A program made the position numbers and the translations under genes. A stretch of 52,700 bases of DNA from assembly GCA_003559855.1 (NCBI GenBank), contig PWJZ01000075.1, forward strand, positions 1 through 52,700, written 5' to 3'. Shown here piece after piece: positions 26,237 through 34,856 of this stretch (positions are counted from its first letter, which is position 1; the number at the start of each line of letters is the position of its first letter). Below the pieces are notes generated by a model. The model was not told where the DNA came from and did no database searches. It saw only the letters and a list, made by a program, of their open reading frames with translations. This DNA comes from Bacteroidales bacterium. GTDB lineage: Bacteria > Bacteroidota > Bacteroidia > Bacteroidales > UBA7960.

Positions 26237-28930
26237 TCAGCCGCATTTATTTTCTCCGCAGGATGTGCATATCAGGCATCCTTCCTGGTAAATAATGGTT
26301 TGCTGTTTGCAGTTTTTGCATATTCTTCCGTAAGCTTTGGTACCATTAGGCACGAATTTTTTCAGTGCTCTTACCACACCGTTTTTCCATGTATGGAGGC
26401 TGTCGGAGTCGAGGCTTAGGTTTTCTACCAGGTTGACTACAGCCGCCAGGGGCATTCCGTGGCGCAGGATACCTGAAATAAGTTTGGCATAGTTCCAGAA
26501 TTCCTTGTTAAAAGATCTTGAAAGGCCTTCTATAGTTACTTTATACCCGTCGCAATCAAGAAACTGGAAGTCATATCTTTTTTCACCTTTTTCTGTACGG
26601 TTTTTTATTACCCACCCTTTTTCAACATAAGGCGGAAGGTAAAAGCCATCGGCTCTACCGGTGAATATTTCATAAGGTTTGTCGTGCAACAGACTAACGA
26701 CAGCCATCCATTTTTCCGAGTTATTGTTGAATCTTATGATATTAGCTTCCAGTATCTTGGGTCTTTTTGGTGCTGTTGTTTCCCTGAATTCACCTTTATC
26801 GTTTTTCAGGTCTTTTATAAGCACTCCGCTTCTTGAGCCTTCGCGATAAACCGTTATTCCCTTACATCCGCTTTCCCATGCTGTTTTATATATGTTGCCT
26901 ATCAAGTCTTCCGATACTTTATTGGGAACATTAACGGTAACGCTTATTGAATGGTCAACCCATTTCTGAACGGCTCCCTGCATTTTTACCTTTGCCAGCC
27001 AGTCAATATCATTGGCGGAAGCTTTATGGTAAGGTGATTTTGCAATGATATCAGCCAGCTCATCATTATTCATACGTCTTACTTCATCAAGGTCATATCC
27101 CTTTAATTTAAGCCAGTCGGAGAATTTGTGGTGAAACACGTTATATTCCTCCCAGTGGTCTCCTACCTCGTCAACAAAATCGACCCTGACATTTTTTTCG
27201 TTTGGGTTTACTTTGCGCCTTCGTTTATAGGCGGCCATAAATACCGGCTCTATGCCTGATGTAGTTTGAGTCAGCAGCGATACGCTTCCTGTTGGTGCTA
27301 TCGTAAGCAGTGCTATATTCCTTCTGCCGTATTTCAGCATATTGTCATAAAGATTGGGGTCGGCTTCCTTTAAACGCTGCATGAAGGGGTTGTTTTCTTC
27401 TCTTTTAGTATCACAAACAAGGAAAGGACCTCTTTCTTTAGCCATACTTACCGAGGAGCGATATACTTCAAGGGCGATGGTTTTATGCACATCTACTGAA
27501 AACCTGGTTGCCTCATCGCTTCCATACCGGTATCCTAACGCAGCAAGCATATCACCTTCGGCGGTTATTCCTATTCCGGTCCTTCTGCCCTGGATACATT
27601 TTTGCCGTATCTTTTCCCAGAGATTAAGCTCTACTCTCTTTACTTCAAAATCCTCGGGGTCGGCTTCTATTTTTTTAATGATATTGTCTATTTTTTCCAG
27701 CTCCAGGTCGATGATGTCATCCATTATTCTCTGAGCGTATGCTACATGTTTTTTGAAAAGGTCAAAGTCAAACGATGCATTATCGGTAAAAGGTTCTTTC
27801 ACATAGCCGAACAGGTTGATTGCCAGCAATCTGCAGCTGTCATATGGGCAGAGAGGTATCTCGCCACACGGGTTTGTACTTTCGGTATTGAAACCGAGGT
27901 CGGCATAATAATCGGGCAGGGATTCACGGATTATTGTATCCCAGAACAGTATGCCGGGTTCAGCAGACAGCCAGGCGTTATGCACTATTTTTTTCCATAA
28001 CGAACGTGCATTGATTTTTTTAGTATAGGAGGGATTGTCGGATTCTATAGGATATTGCTGAATGAATTCTTCATTATTGACGGCAGCCTTCATAAATTTA
28101 TCTGTAATTTTGACACTGACATTAGCGCCTGTTACCTTGCCCTGCTCAAGCTTTGCGTCTATAAAATCCTCAGCGTCGGGATGTTTTATTGAAACGCTGA
28201 TCATTAATGCGCCTCGCCTGCCGTCTTGTGCTACTTCACGTGTAGAGTTTGAGTAGCGTTCCATAAAGGGTACTATGCCGGTAGAGGTAAGCGCACTGTT
28301 TTTTACGGGGCTTCCCTTGGGCCTGATGTGTGAGAGGTCATGACCTACACCGCCACGCCTTTTCATAAGCTGTACCTGCTCCTCATCGATTTTCATTATG
28401 CCGCCGTAAGAATCCGCTTTATCCTGGGTGCCGATAACAAAACAATTTGACAGCGAAGCTATCTGGAAAGGATTGCCAATGCCCGCCATAGGGCTTCCCT
28501 GGGGAACAATATATTTAAAATCCCTGAGCAATTCATATATTTCTTTCTCCGACAGAGGATTGGGATATTTATTTTCTATCCTGGATATTTCGCCGGCTAT
28601 ACGACGATGCATGTCGTCGGGAGTGAGCTCATAAATATTGCCGTTCGAATCTTTAAGTGCATATTTGTTAACCCAAACACTGGCAGCAAGACTGTCGCCC
28701 TTAAAATATAGAGTCGACTTTTTTAAAACATCTTCGTAATCATATTTCTGACTAAGATCAGATTTGGATGGTTTTTTTCCCATATTTGGCGAATTAGTAA
28801 GTTTTTCATTCTTTTCTGATGGGTTTATAGGGGATGATTTGCGGCTATCCAAAACCTGATCATAGAGATTTTTATCTTCGGTTTCAGACCGGCTTTCTTT
28901 TACAGCTTGTTTTGTATCATTATCGCTCAT
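26237..28930 (-). CDS. nrdJ: Adenosylcobalamin-dependent (class II) ribonucleotide reductase
   Basis: 897 residues. It reduces ribonucleotides to deoxyribonucleotides with a B12-derived radical, without needing oxygen. An N-terminal low-complexity extension (1-65) precedes the catalytic barrel. Visible motifs: ASLSNCFVIGTQDK, RRGGVGHDLSHIRP, STNPCGEIPLCPYDSC (about 355-370), TIAPTGSVSLLTQTTSGIEPVF and a GCKGITVYREGSR C-terminal segment. It ends in a TSCPC-like zinc region (ICKNCKQQ, ICTSCGENKCG, about 865-897) that feeds electrons. No cobalamin riboswitch box is visible upstream. It lets the cell make DNA with or without oxygen. Confidence 0.92.
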   Translation of the reverse strand: MSDNDTKQAVKESRSETEDKNLYDQVLDSRKSSPINPSEKNEKLTNSPNMGKKPSKSDLSQKYDYEDVLKKSTLYFKGDSLAASVWVNKYALKDSNGNIYELTPDDMHRRIAGEISRIENKYPNPLSEKEIYELLRDFKYIVPQGSPMAGIGNPFQIASLSNCFVIGTQDKADSYGGIMKIDEEQVQLMKRRGGVGHDLSHIRPKGSPVKNSALTSTGIVPFMERYSNSTREVAQDGRRGALMISVSIKHPDAEDFIDAKLEQGKVTGANVSVKITDKFMKAAVNNEEFIQQYPIESDNPSYTKKINARSLWKKIVHNAWLSAEPGILFWDTIIRESLPDYYADLGFNTESTNPCGEIPLCPYDSCRLLAINLFGYVKEPFTDNASFDFDLFKKHVAYAQRIMDDIIDLELEKIDNIIKKIEADPEDFEVKRVELNLWEKIRQKCIQGRRTGIGITAEGDMLAALGYRYGSDEATRFSVDVHKTIALEVYRSSVSMAKERGPFLVCDTKREENNPFMQRLKEADPNLYDNMLKYGRRNIALLTIAPTGSVSLLTQTTSGIEPVFMAAYKRRRKVNPNEKNVRVDFVDEVGDHWEEYNVFHHKFSDWLKLKGYDLDEVRRMNNDELADIIAKSPYHKASANDIDWLAKVKMQGAVQKWVDHSISVTVNVPNKVSEDLIGNIYKTAWESGCKGITVYREGSRSGVLIKDLKNDKGEFRETTAPKRPKILEANIIRFNNNSEKWMAVVSLLHDKPYEIFTGRADGFYLPPYVEKGWVIKNRTEKGEKRYDFQFLDCDGYKVTIEGLSRSFNKEFWNYAKLISGILRHGMPLAAVVNLVENLSLDSDSLHTWKNGVVRALKKFVPNGTKAYGRICKNCKQQTIIYQEGCLICTSCGENKCG

Positions 28931-28960
28931 TATAATGGTTTTAATGGTTTTTATTTAATC

Positions 28961-28992
28961 GTACGAACAAAAATTTCGTATTCAATTCGTAC
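28961..28992. promoter_or_regulatory. Perfect inverted repeat just upstream of nrdJ
   Basis: GTACGAA (28961-28967) and TTCGTAC (28986-28992) form a 7-bp inverted repeat with an 18-nt spacer, starting 31 nt upstream of the nrdJ start. A third half-site, TTCGTA, lies in the spacer (28975-28980). It could be an operator for a repressor or a leader hairpin. It does not look like the NrdR box. Confidence 0.35.
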
Positions 28993-29487
28993 ATCCATCA
29001 GTTTTTGGTTATTATGATAAAAATCAACAGGTTGAAATATGGGTTACAACTGTTACTTATGTAACTAAAAAGACATTAATCTTGTTGCGTTAGCGAAGAT
29101 AAAAAACAAAGCAAGTTATTCTTTTCTATAAATATTAACAATTGGTGAAAGTTATCAACTGTTTTAGCTAATCATTTGATATACATGGTAAATCCCAGAT
29201 AACAAATCCCAAATAACAAATAAATCTCAAATCCAAAATAAATCTTAAAATCCCAAATCACAAATCCCTGCCGGGTATGCCGGCCAACGGGAGACCACGA
29301 CCGAAGAGAGTAAGATTGCGAGATAACGAACACAAATAAAATCAAACACTATATGAGTAAATCCCAATTTCAAAAGGTTACTTTTAAATTACGAATTTAT
29401 TAATGTATCGAATTACGAATTTGTTACGAATATAAGAATTATGAATATTTCATTGTCGGTTACCGGTTACAGAATACCGGTCATTTT
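28993..29487. other. Non-coding region with degenerate AAATCCCAAATNACAAAT repeats
   Basis: No credible gene. From about 29184 to 29270 a 15-20 nt A-rich unit (AAATCCCAAATAACAAAT and variants) recurs at least four times with drift. From about 29385 to 29440 the short unit ATTACGAATTT recurs. Near the end of prfB two ACCGGT palindromes (29462-29467, 29476-29481) may form a weak hairpin. Confidence 0.5.
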
Positions 29488-30580
29488 TCAGCTTTCGTCT
29501 CCATATTCAATAAGGAATGCTTTTATGAACCGGTCTATTCCCCCGTCCATAACATCCTGTACATTTGAGGTTTCCACATTCGTTCGCAGGTCTTTAACCA
29601 TTTTATAGGGGTGCATTACATAATTTCTTATCTGTGAGCCCCATTCTATTTTTTTCTTTGAGCTTTCAATCTGATCAATTTTTTCACGTTTTTTTCTCAA
29701 TTCTATTTCATATAGTTGTGATTTTAGCATTGTAAGGGCTTTTTCCCTGTTTTGAGCCTGCGATCTTGATTCCTGGCATTCAATGACGATGTTTGACGGT
29801 TTATGTCTCAATCTGACAGCGGTTTCTACTTTATTGACGTTTTGCCCGCCTGGCCCGCTGGCACGGTAAGTCTCCCATGTAATATCGGCGGGATTGATAT
29901 CTATTTTGATAGTGTCGTCAATGACAGGATATGCATAAACGCTGGCAAATGAAGTGTGTCTTTTGTTATTGGCATCGAATGGCGACAGCCTGACCAAACG
30001 GTGTACCCCGCTTTCGCCCTTCAGGTTTCCATATGCATAGTCTCCTTCAAATTCTATCGATGCCGACTTTATGCCTGTCACATCACCTTCCTGTATGTCG
30101 AGTATTTTGCTTTTGAAATTGTTTTTTTCACCCCATAACATGTACATCCGCATAAGCATATTTGCCCAGTCCTGACTTTCCGTTCCGCCCGCACCTGAAT
30201 TGATGTTTAAAATGGCATTAAGACGGTCTTCCTCTTTGCTTAGCATTTTCCTGAATTCGAGATCCTCAATTTTTTTCTTTGCCCTCTCGTAGTGAGATAT
30301 AAGATCTTCACCAGTGGCTTCCTTATTCTCAAAAAATTCATGGATAACTTTAAGGTCGTCTATGCCCTGGCATGCCGAATTAAATGATCCAATCCATTTT
30401 TTTATGTCGCGGATCTCCCTTAATTTTTCTTCGGCTTTTTGAGGATCATCCCAAAAACCTTGTTTAACAGCCTCTTGCTCCTTTTCATTTAACAGCCTGG
30501 CCTTGCTTTCAATGTCAAAGAAACCTCCTTAAGGCTTCAAGCCTTCTATCCAGATCCTTAATATCTTCTTTGAAAATCAT
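29488..30580 (-). CDS. prfB: Peptide chain release factor 2, made by programmed +1 frameshifting
   Basis: The first frame starts at ATG 30580 and encodes 21 residues before TGA (30517-30515). A +1 shift joins it to the second frame, read from 30516 and giving 342 more residues, so 363 in all (E. coli RF2 has 365). RF2 ends translation at UGA and UAA. Motifs: SPF anticodon-recognition tripeptide in [11 protein letters not shown] and G244-G245-Q246 catalytic loop in [10 protein letters not shown]. The shift site has a strong internal Shine-Dalgarno (AAGGAGG) before CTT-TGA-C. It is autoregulated: low RF2 favours the shift at its own UGA. Confidence 0.95.
30514..30530 (-). promoter_or_regulatory. 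prfB programmed +1 frameshift site
   Basis: Minus strand: AAGGAGG, TTT, CTT, TGA, C. The Shine-Dalgarno-like AAGGAGG sits just before the slippery CTT and the TGA, as in other bacteria (typical AGGGGG-TAT-CTT-TGA-C). Confidence 0.9.
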
Positions 30581-30796
30581 ATTGAAAATTGATTTTAAGT
30601 TTACTAAAATAACCCGAATTTCAGTTTAAGGTTTAACAAACGTTGTTTTTAAACAAATATTTATAGCCCTGCTGCTTCTCATTACCTGTCAGCTTCTGTT
30701 AAAATACAGGTTTAAAGTTTTTCTCGTTTTCAACCTTGCTAAAATCGGTAAATTTGTTCAGCAGGATATGATGCTGTTTGGCATAACGGTATAAGC

Positions 30797-31264
30797 TTAC
30801 TCCTTATGTTCATTGATCATCTGCCATATCAAATACGGTTCAAAGCCTTTCTGGATACAATAGCGTGCAATTTTATTCTTTTTCATTTCATTATACTGGC
30901 CAGGCAATTCGATGATCTTTTTTTCAATAAGCTTTTGAATCACATTCTTGTATTCCTCCTCTTCGATTGATTCAAAGCCCTTTTTTATGAATTCTACCGG
31001 TACCTTCAGCTGCTCCAGGTGAAACCTGGTTTTTATTTTACCCCAGTTGTTGTTAAACAGTTTGCCTCGTATATAAGTTTCGGCAAATCTTTGATCATTA
31101 ATGAAACCCTCTTTTTTCAACTTGTCGATTATTTTCTTATCCTGCGATTTGTTAATACCCATTCGCCTTAGCTTTTGCTGCACCTCAAAACTGCATCTTT
31201 CGCGATACGAACAGAAAGTTTGCAGCTTTTGAAAAATGGCGTTTTCATCCGAGTTTTCAGGCAT
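30797..31264 (-). CDS. recX: Regulatory protein RecX
   Basis: 155 residues made of three-helix RecX repeats. Visible: CSYRERCSFEVQQKLRRMGI (about 17-36), KLKKEGFINDQRFAETYIRGK (about 48-68), WGKIKTRFHLEQLKVP and the final IARYCIQKGFEPYLIWQMI. RecX binds RecA filaments and limits recombination. A TACCTTTG box on the minus strand (31357-31364), about 93 nt upstream, is a good -7 element. It stands apart from recA, which is not in this window. Confidence 0.9.
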   Translation of the reverse strand: MPENSDENAIFQKLQTFCSYRERCSFEVQQKLRRMGINKSQDKKIIDKLKKEGFINDQRFAETYIRGKLFNNNWGKIKTRFHLEQLKVPVEFIKKGFESIEEEEYKNVIQKLIEKKIIELPGQYNEMKKNKIARYCIQKGFEPYLIWQMINEHKE

Positions 31265-31356
31265 AATAATATTATTTTGGTTTACTACCTGGCGTTAGAA
31301 TAAAATATTAATATTATATATATACAAGAATATAACAAATGTTTTTATGATCTTTG

Positions 31357-31364
31357 CAAAGGTA
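31357..31364 (-). promoter_or_regulatory. -7 box of the recX promoter
   Basis: TACCTTTG on the minus strand matches the TAnnTTTG consensus. I see no clear -33 TTTG at the usual distance. Confidence 0.4.
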
Positions 31365-31501
31365 AAACAAAAAGTGATTACTTTTTATTGATTTTTGAAA
31401 ATTCCGGGGTAAATTTCATGCACGAATTATGTCATAATATATTTAGTAATTTAAATATTCAAAATTCTGCAAAGGTTGTAAAAAATTATGATCGCTGGCG
31501 G

Positions 31502-33907
31502 TTACAGGTCAAGTTTGTCAAAGGTGATATTTCCTTTATTATCAATACCTTCCACAATGATCTTTATATGATCCCATTTATCTTTTTTCAGGGGAAAATC
31601 TACCCTGGCATATCCATTTTCATCGGGTATTATTTCGGGTTTCCAAAAAATTGTTTTTGGTGTGCCGGTTTTGATATTTTTTTCGACATCAATTTTGGAA
31701 TGATAGAATTCGTCGGCTTCCGTATAACCTTCGAGCACATATTCTGTATATGGTGTTCTTCCTGTTTGGGTTTTTTTCGTATAGGCAATCAGGACGCCGT
31801 TTGTTCCGCGTACTCCGAACATAGCGGCGCTCGGGCCGGAAAATACTTCTATTCGTTCTACTTCCTGAGGATTAAGGCTCAGGAATGTATTTTTATGTAC
31901 TGTTGTGCCATCTACCATGAAAAGCGGTTCGTTGCTAAGATGAATGCTGCTTACTCCTCGAAGCGTTATTATTCCTCTCTCTTCTCTGAGGCCTCTGACA
32001 TAACTCCTGAGCACCTGCATCATATTGGTGATATTGGCCCGGATATCTTCCATATAAACAACCTGGTCGGGTGTGCCATACATGGATATAGATTTGTGTT
32101 CGGGACTTATAGCCTTATGAGTTTCGGTAAATATTTCGGGCCTTGAAACCCTTTGCCATTCATCGCCACGGCTCAGTACCGTCAGCGGACGTGTAAGAAA
32201 ACTTTTGGAAAAACCTTCTAAATAGAATTCCCCGGGCTTGAGACTGAGGTCAAATGTACGACGGCGCCGGTCTGTTTCAACGGTGAGTGCGGCGGTAACC
32301 GTTCCTGAATAGTCGAGGTTTGAAAAAGTGAAGTATCCGTCGTCGTCGGTTTTTGTGGTATAAACATCAACAGGTTCGCCTTCTTTTTTCAGTGAAAGCT
32401 CAACACGTTGTTCTTCCACTTTTCTATCCGATGCCACGGCATCAACCTTACCGCTTAAGATAATGCCTGTTTGCATGTCATACCTGGTTTCCGGATATTC
32501 CTCTTCCAAAATCTCATTCCACTCAAAGCGCCTCCAGCCATGTGTCATCATAACCAGGTCAATTGCTTCCTGAGCCGGTGGCCCGGAAAAATAAAACCAT
32601 GGGCTTTCAAGGGTTTTGCCGATGTCGCTCGTTAACTGTAAATATGTTACAATGTTCGAATTGTGATCGCCTGACAGTTCATCACGACCAATGACAGATA
32701 ATGAATAGCTTCCTTCGGCAGGTTCATGTTCATATGATTCGAAAAATAACCGTGCCGACAATCCGCCGGTGTTATCAACAACAGTTTCTTCAACATTAAT
32801 ATCTGCCTTATAGAATCCATTATCATTGACAAAAACGAGCCTTTCGGCTACAGGCGATACATCTGAGTCAAACAGTGTAATATGGCAAATCCCTGCCGGT
32901 AAGTCTTCCAATGATATTGAGGTTTTGAATACTCCGTTTTCAATTGTTCCTTTTTCGGTAAAATATGGTTTGTTTCTGATGTGAGCCAGAATATAGAGAT
33001 CTTTTGAATTATCATATTCATGATGGTTGAAATTCGTTCTGACCGCTATGTTTATCTGATCGCCGTCAATATTTGTTTTTAACAAATATCCTTTCGTAAT
33101 TGCTTCAGGCAGTTTAACCTTTTTTTGCTGCCCGCCGGAGAATTTTACTATAGCCTTATATTTTTTTTCTTTTTCGGGAGTAAAGGAGAACATACCCATT
33201 CCATTGTGTGTGCTTTCAAAATCAAGAATAGTATTGCCTTTATTGTCAAAAAGTTTTCCGTTGATGTGCTGACCCGAACCCAAGGCATCAGCCGCTTTGA
33301 AAGCTACACGGTTTTCCAGGCCCGACACTGGGTTTCCGCCTTCCGGGAAAAAAGCGAATTGCATAGTTTCGGCTTTTTCAGCCAATTTGTCATTAAACCT
33401 GCGGTTTTGTCTGATCTCCCTGCGGCGAATGAAATTCTTCTCAACAGGATTATGAATGAATAGTTCTTTTTTGAAGAAAAAATCGCTGCTGAAGTTTTGC
33501 ATCCAATTGGTATATGCTCTGAGCTGGTAATTGCCTTCCGGCAAAGAATCCGGAAGAGTGATGTTGGCATGTGAATAGCCTTTGCTCATTCTCAATAATT
33601 TAATTGATGCCGGATCCCCTTCAGTGTTCACGAGTTCAACATTAAGATTTGTGCTTACCGTATCAGGTATATGAGTTGCCGCATCCGTCAGATATGCCTT
33701 TAACCAAATGTTTTCACCCGCTATGTACTCATCTTTGTCGGTATGAAGATAAGCCTTTTGCCGGGGATATGAAACTTCCATCTGGTTTAAAGCTTCAGAA
33801 ATTGCGGATATGGAATGGCTGTCCGCACCTTTTTGAGAAAACAGTAAACAGGGCTGGATAAGAAGAAAAAAAGCAGCCGTAAACGATAATTTGAAATATG
33901 ATCTCAT
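31502..33907 (-). CDS. Large secreted protein with MG2-like domain and TonB-receptor plug domain but no barrel
   Basis: 801 residues with a signal peptide (about 1-25, ending LLFSQ). The N-terminal part has a macroglobulin-type MG2-like strand set (KAYLHTDKDEYIAGENIWLKAYLTD, about 51-75). A middle carboxypeptidase-regulatory-like beta region follows (about 500-570). Residues about 619-712 form a TonB-dependent-receptor plug: ITLRGVSSIHLSNEPLFMVDG, NPQEVERIEVFSGPSAAMFG and TNGVLIAYTKK. Only some 90 residues follow, so the 22-strand barrel is absent. Such barrel-less proteins are common in Bacteroidota, with unknown function; surface or periplasmic assembly is likely. It stands alone. Confidence 0.72.
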   Translation of the reverse strand: MRSYFKLSFTAAFFLLIQPCLLFSQKGADSHSISAISEALNQMEVSYPRQKAYLHTDKDEYIAGENIWLKAYLTDAATHIPDTVSTNLNVELVNTEGDPASIKLLRMSKGYSHANITLPDSLPEGNYQLRAYTNWMQNFSSDFFFKKELFIHNPVEKNFIRRREIRQNRRFNDKLAEKAETMQFAFFPEGGNPVSGLENRVAFKAADALGSGQHINGKLFDNKGNTILDFESTHNGMGMFSFTPEKEKKYKAIVKFSGGQQKKVKLPEAITKGYLLKTNIDGDQINIAVRTNFNHHEYDNSKDLYILAHIRNKPYFTEKGTIENGVFKTSISLEDLPAGICHITLFDSDVSPVAERLVFVNDNGFYKADINVEETVVDNTGGLSARLFFESYEHEPAEGSYSLSVIGRDELSGDHNSNIVTYLQLTSDIGKTLESPWFYFSGPPAQEAIDLVMMTHGWRRFEWNEILEEEYPETRYDMQTGIILSGKVDAVASDRKVEEQRVELSLKKEGEPVDVYTTKTDDDGYFTFSNLDYSGTVTAALTVETDRRRRTFDLSLKPGEFYLEGFSKSFLTRPLTVLSRGDEWQRVSRPEIFTETHKAISPEHKSISMYGTPDQVVYMEDIRANITNMMQVLRSYVRGLREERGIITLRGVSSIHLSNEPLFMVDGTTVHKNTFLSLNPQEVERIEVFSGPSAAMFGVRGTNGVLIAYTKKTQTGRTPYTEYVLEGYTEADEFYHSKIDVEKNIKTGTPKTIFWKPEIIPDENGYARVDFPLKKDKWDHIKIIVEGIDNKGNITFDKLDL

Positions 33908-34085
33908 AAAAAAACCCTTTTACTATTATAACTGTATCTTTACTTATTATATTATAAAAATTGCAATAATTATGCCATGTAGCTGTGGTTTACTGGCCTT
34001 TGCCGGGTTCATATAAAATATCCGAAAAATGGCTTTTTGCCTGCTTTTAAAATTATTAGCCTTTTAAAGAATCACGGCAGATATA

Positions 34086-34127
34086 AAAAAAACCATGATG
34101 CTTTTTTATAAGCCTCATGGTTTTTTT
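34086..34127 (-). terminator. Rho-independent terminator of tRNA-Ser
   Basis: AAAAAAACCATGA (34086-34098) pairs with TCATGGTTTTTTT (34115-34127), a 13-bp stem. Read on the minus strand it follows tRNA-Ser by about 15 nt and has its own T tract. Confidence 0.8.
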
Positions 34128-34142
34128 ACGTTGCGTATTAAG

Positions 34143-34229
34143 CGGAGAGAGAGGGATTCGAACCCCCGGAGGCTGTTACACCTCAACGGTTTTCAAGACC
34201 GCCGCAATCGACCACTCTGCCATCTCTCC
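34143..34229 (-). tRNA. tRNA-Ser (anticodon UGA)
   Basis: An 87-nt class II tRNA on the minus strand. Acceptor GGAGAGA pairs with TCTCTCC, discriminator G. The anticodon loop CTTGAAA between GCGGT-type stem arms gives UGA. Long variable arm present; T arm GGGTTCGAATCCC. Confidence 0.95.
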
Positions 34230-34234
34230 GGGAG

Positions 34235-34242
34235 CAAAAGTA
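34235..34242 (-). promoter_or_regulatory. -7 box of the tRNA-Ser promoter
   Basis: TACTTTTG on the minus strand, 5 nt upstream of the tRNA 5' end, matches TAnnTTTG, so transcription would start almost at the mature end. Confidence 0.4.
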
Positions 34243-34422
34243 CAAATTTTGAGAGGAACGGCAAAACATTTTTTCTGATTTCCTTTGTTTTAATTATTTT
34301 TTGTCGCACTTACTAATTGAATTCACATTTTTAAAACCCGGTTATCGGGAAAGCCCTCTGAATAATAGTATCGTTTTTTATTTTTATTTACAAAAACGCT
34401 TAAAGTTTTTTTTCAAAAATGC

Positions 34423-34453
34423 TTTGAAAAACAAAAAATGCAAACTATCTTTG
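34423..34453 (+). promoter_or_regulatory. Promoter of tRNA-Asp
   Basis: TTTG (34423-34426), 19 nt, TATCTTTG (34446-34453): an excellent Bacteroidota promoter about 40 nt upstream of the tRNA. Confidence 0.65.
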
Positions 34454-34492
34454 CGGTGCTTTTTCAAAGCAGTCAAAAAAAGTTAAAAGACC

Positions 34493-34566
34493 GGTCCGGT
34501 AGTTCAGTTGGTTAGAATGCCTGCCTGTCACGCAGGAGGTCGCGAGTTCGAGTCTCGTCCGGACCG
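34493..34566 (+). tRNA. tRNA-Asp (anticodon GUC)
   Basis: A 74-nt tRNA. Acceptor GGTCCGG pairs with CCGGACC, discriminator G. Anticodon arm CCTGC-CTGTCAC-GCAGG gives GUC. The T arm contains GAGTTCGAGTCTC. Its own promoter and terminator are intact, and the accessory island begins just after it. Confidence 0.95.
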
Positions 34567-34573
34567 CAGGGAT

Positions 34574-34613
34574 AAAACGCAATCATCTTATTTTTAGGTG
34601 ATTGCGTTTTTTA
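34574..34613 (+). terminator. Rho-independent terminator of tRNA-Asp
   Basis: AAAACGCAATCA (34574-34585) pairs with TGATTGCGTTTT (34599-34610), a 12-bp stem with a 13-nt loop and T-rich tail. Confidence 0.85.
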
Positions 34614-34624
34614 TTATGTAATTC

Positions 34625-34646
34625 AGTCCGAATATAGTCCGAATAT
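34625..34646. repeat. Two tandem copies of AGTCCGAATAT
   Basis: An exact 11-bp unit occurs twice in a row (34625-34635 and 34636-34646), 12 nt after the tRNA-Asp terminator. It could be part of an integration core or a binding site. No copy was noticed at the far end of the island. Confidence 0.5.
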
Positions 34647-34856
34647 TTAAAAAATAATGTTTTGGGTATGTTGTTCAAACATAGGATTTATTCAGCAAAA
34701 AATATTAAGTAACTCTTTGAATTGTATTTGCCAAGAACATAATATGGAGAGCTTGCATGACATAATAAATTACAATGCCATTATAGCCTTGTTTGGCGTG
34801 TATCGAGTACATCACGATCAGGCGAGGCGTGTGGGAAAAGTATCTCATAAAATCAA

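Noticed and set aside
28931-29487. Cobalamin riboswitch upstream of nrdJ
   Set aside because: No B12-box-like GCCACTG sequence in the expected orientation was seen.
31388-32146. 252-codon plus-strand frame overlapping the plug-domain gene
   Set aside because: It is antisense to a well-supported minus-strand gene, is rich in Cys and Phe, and shows no family motif.
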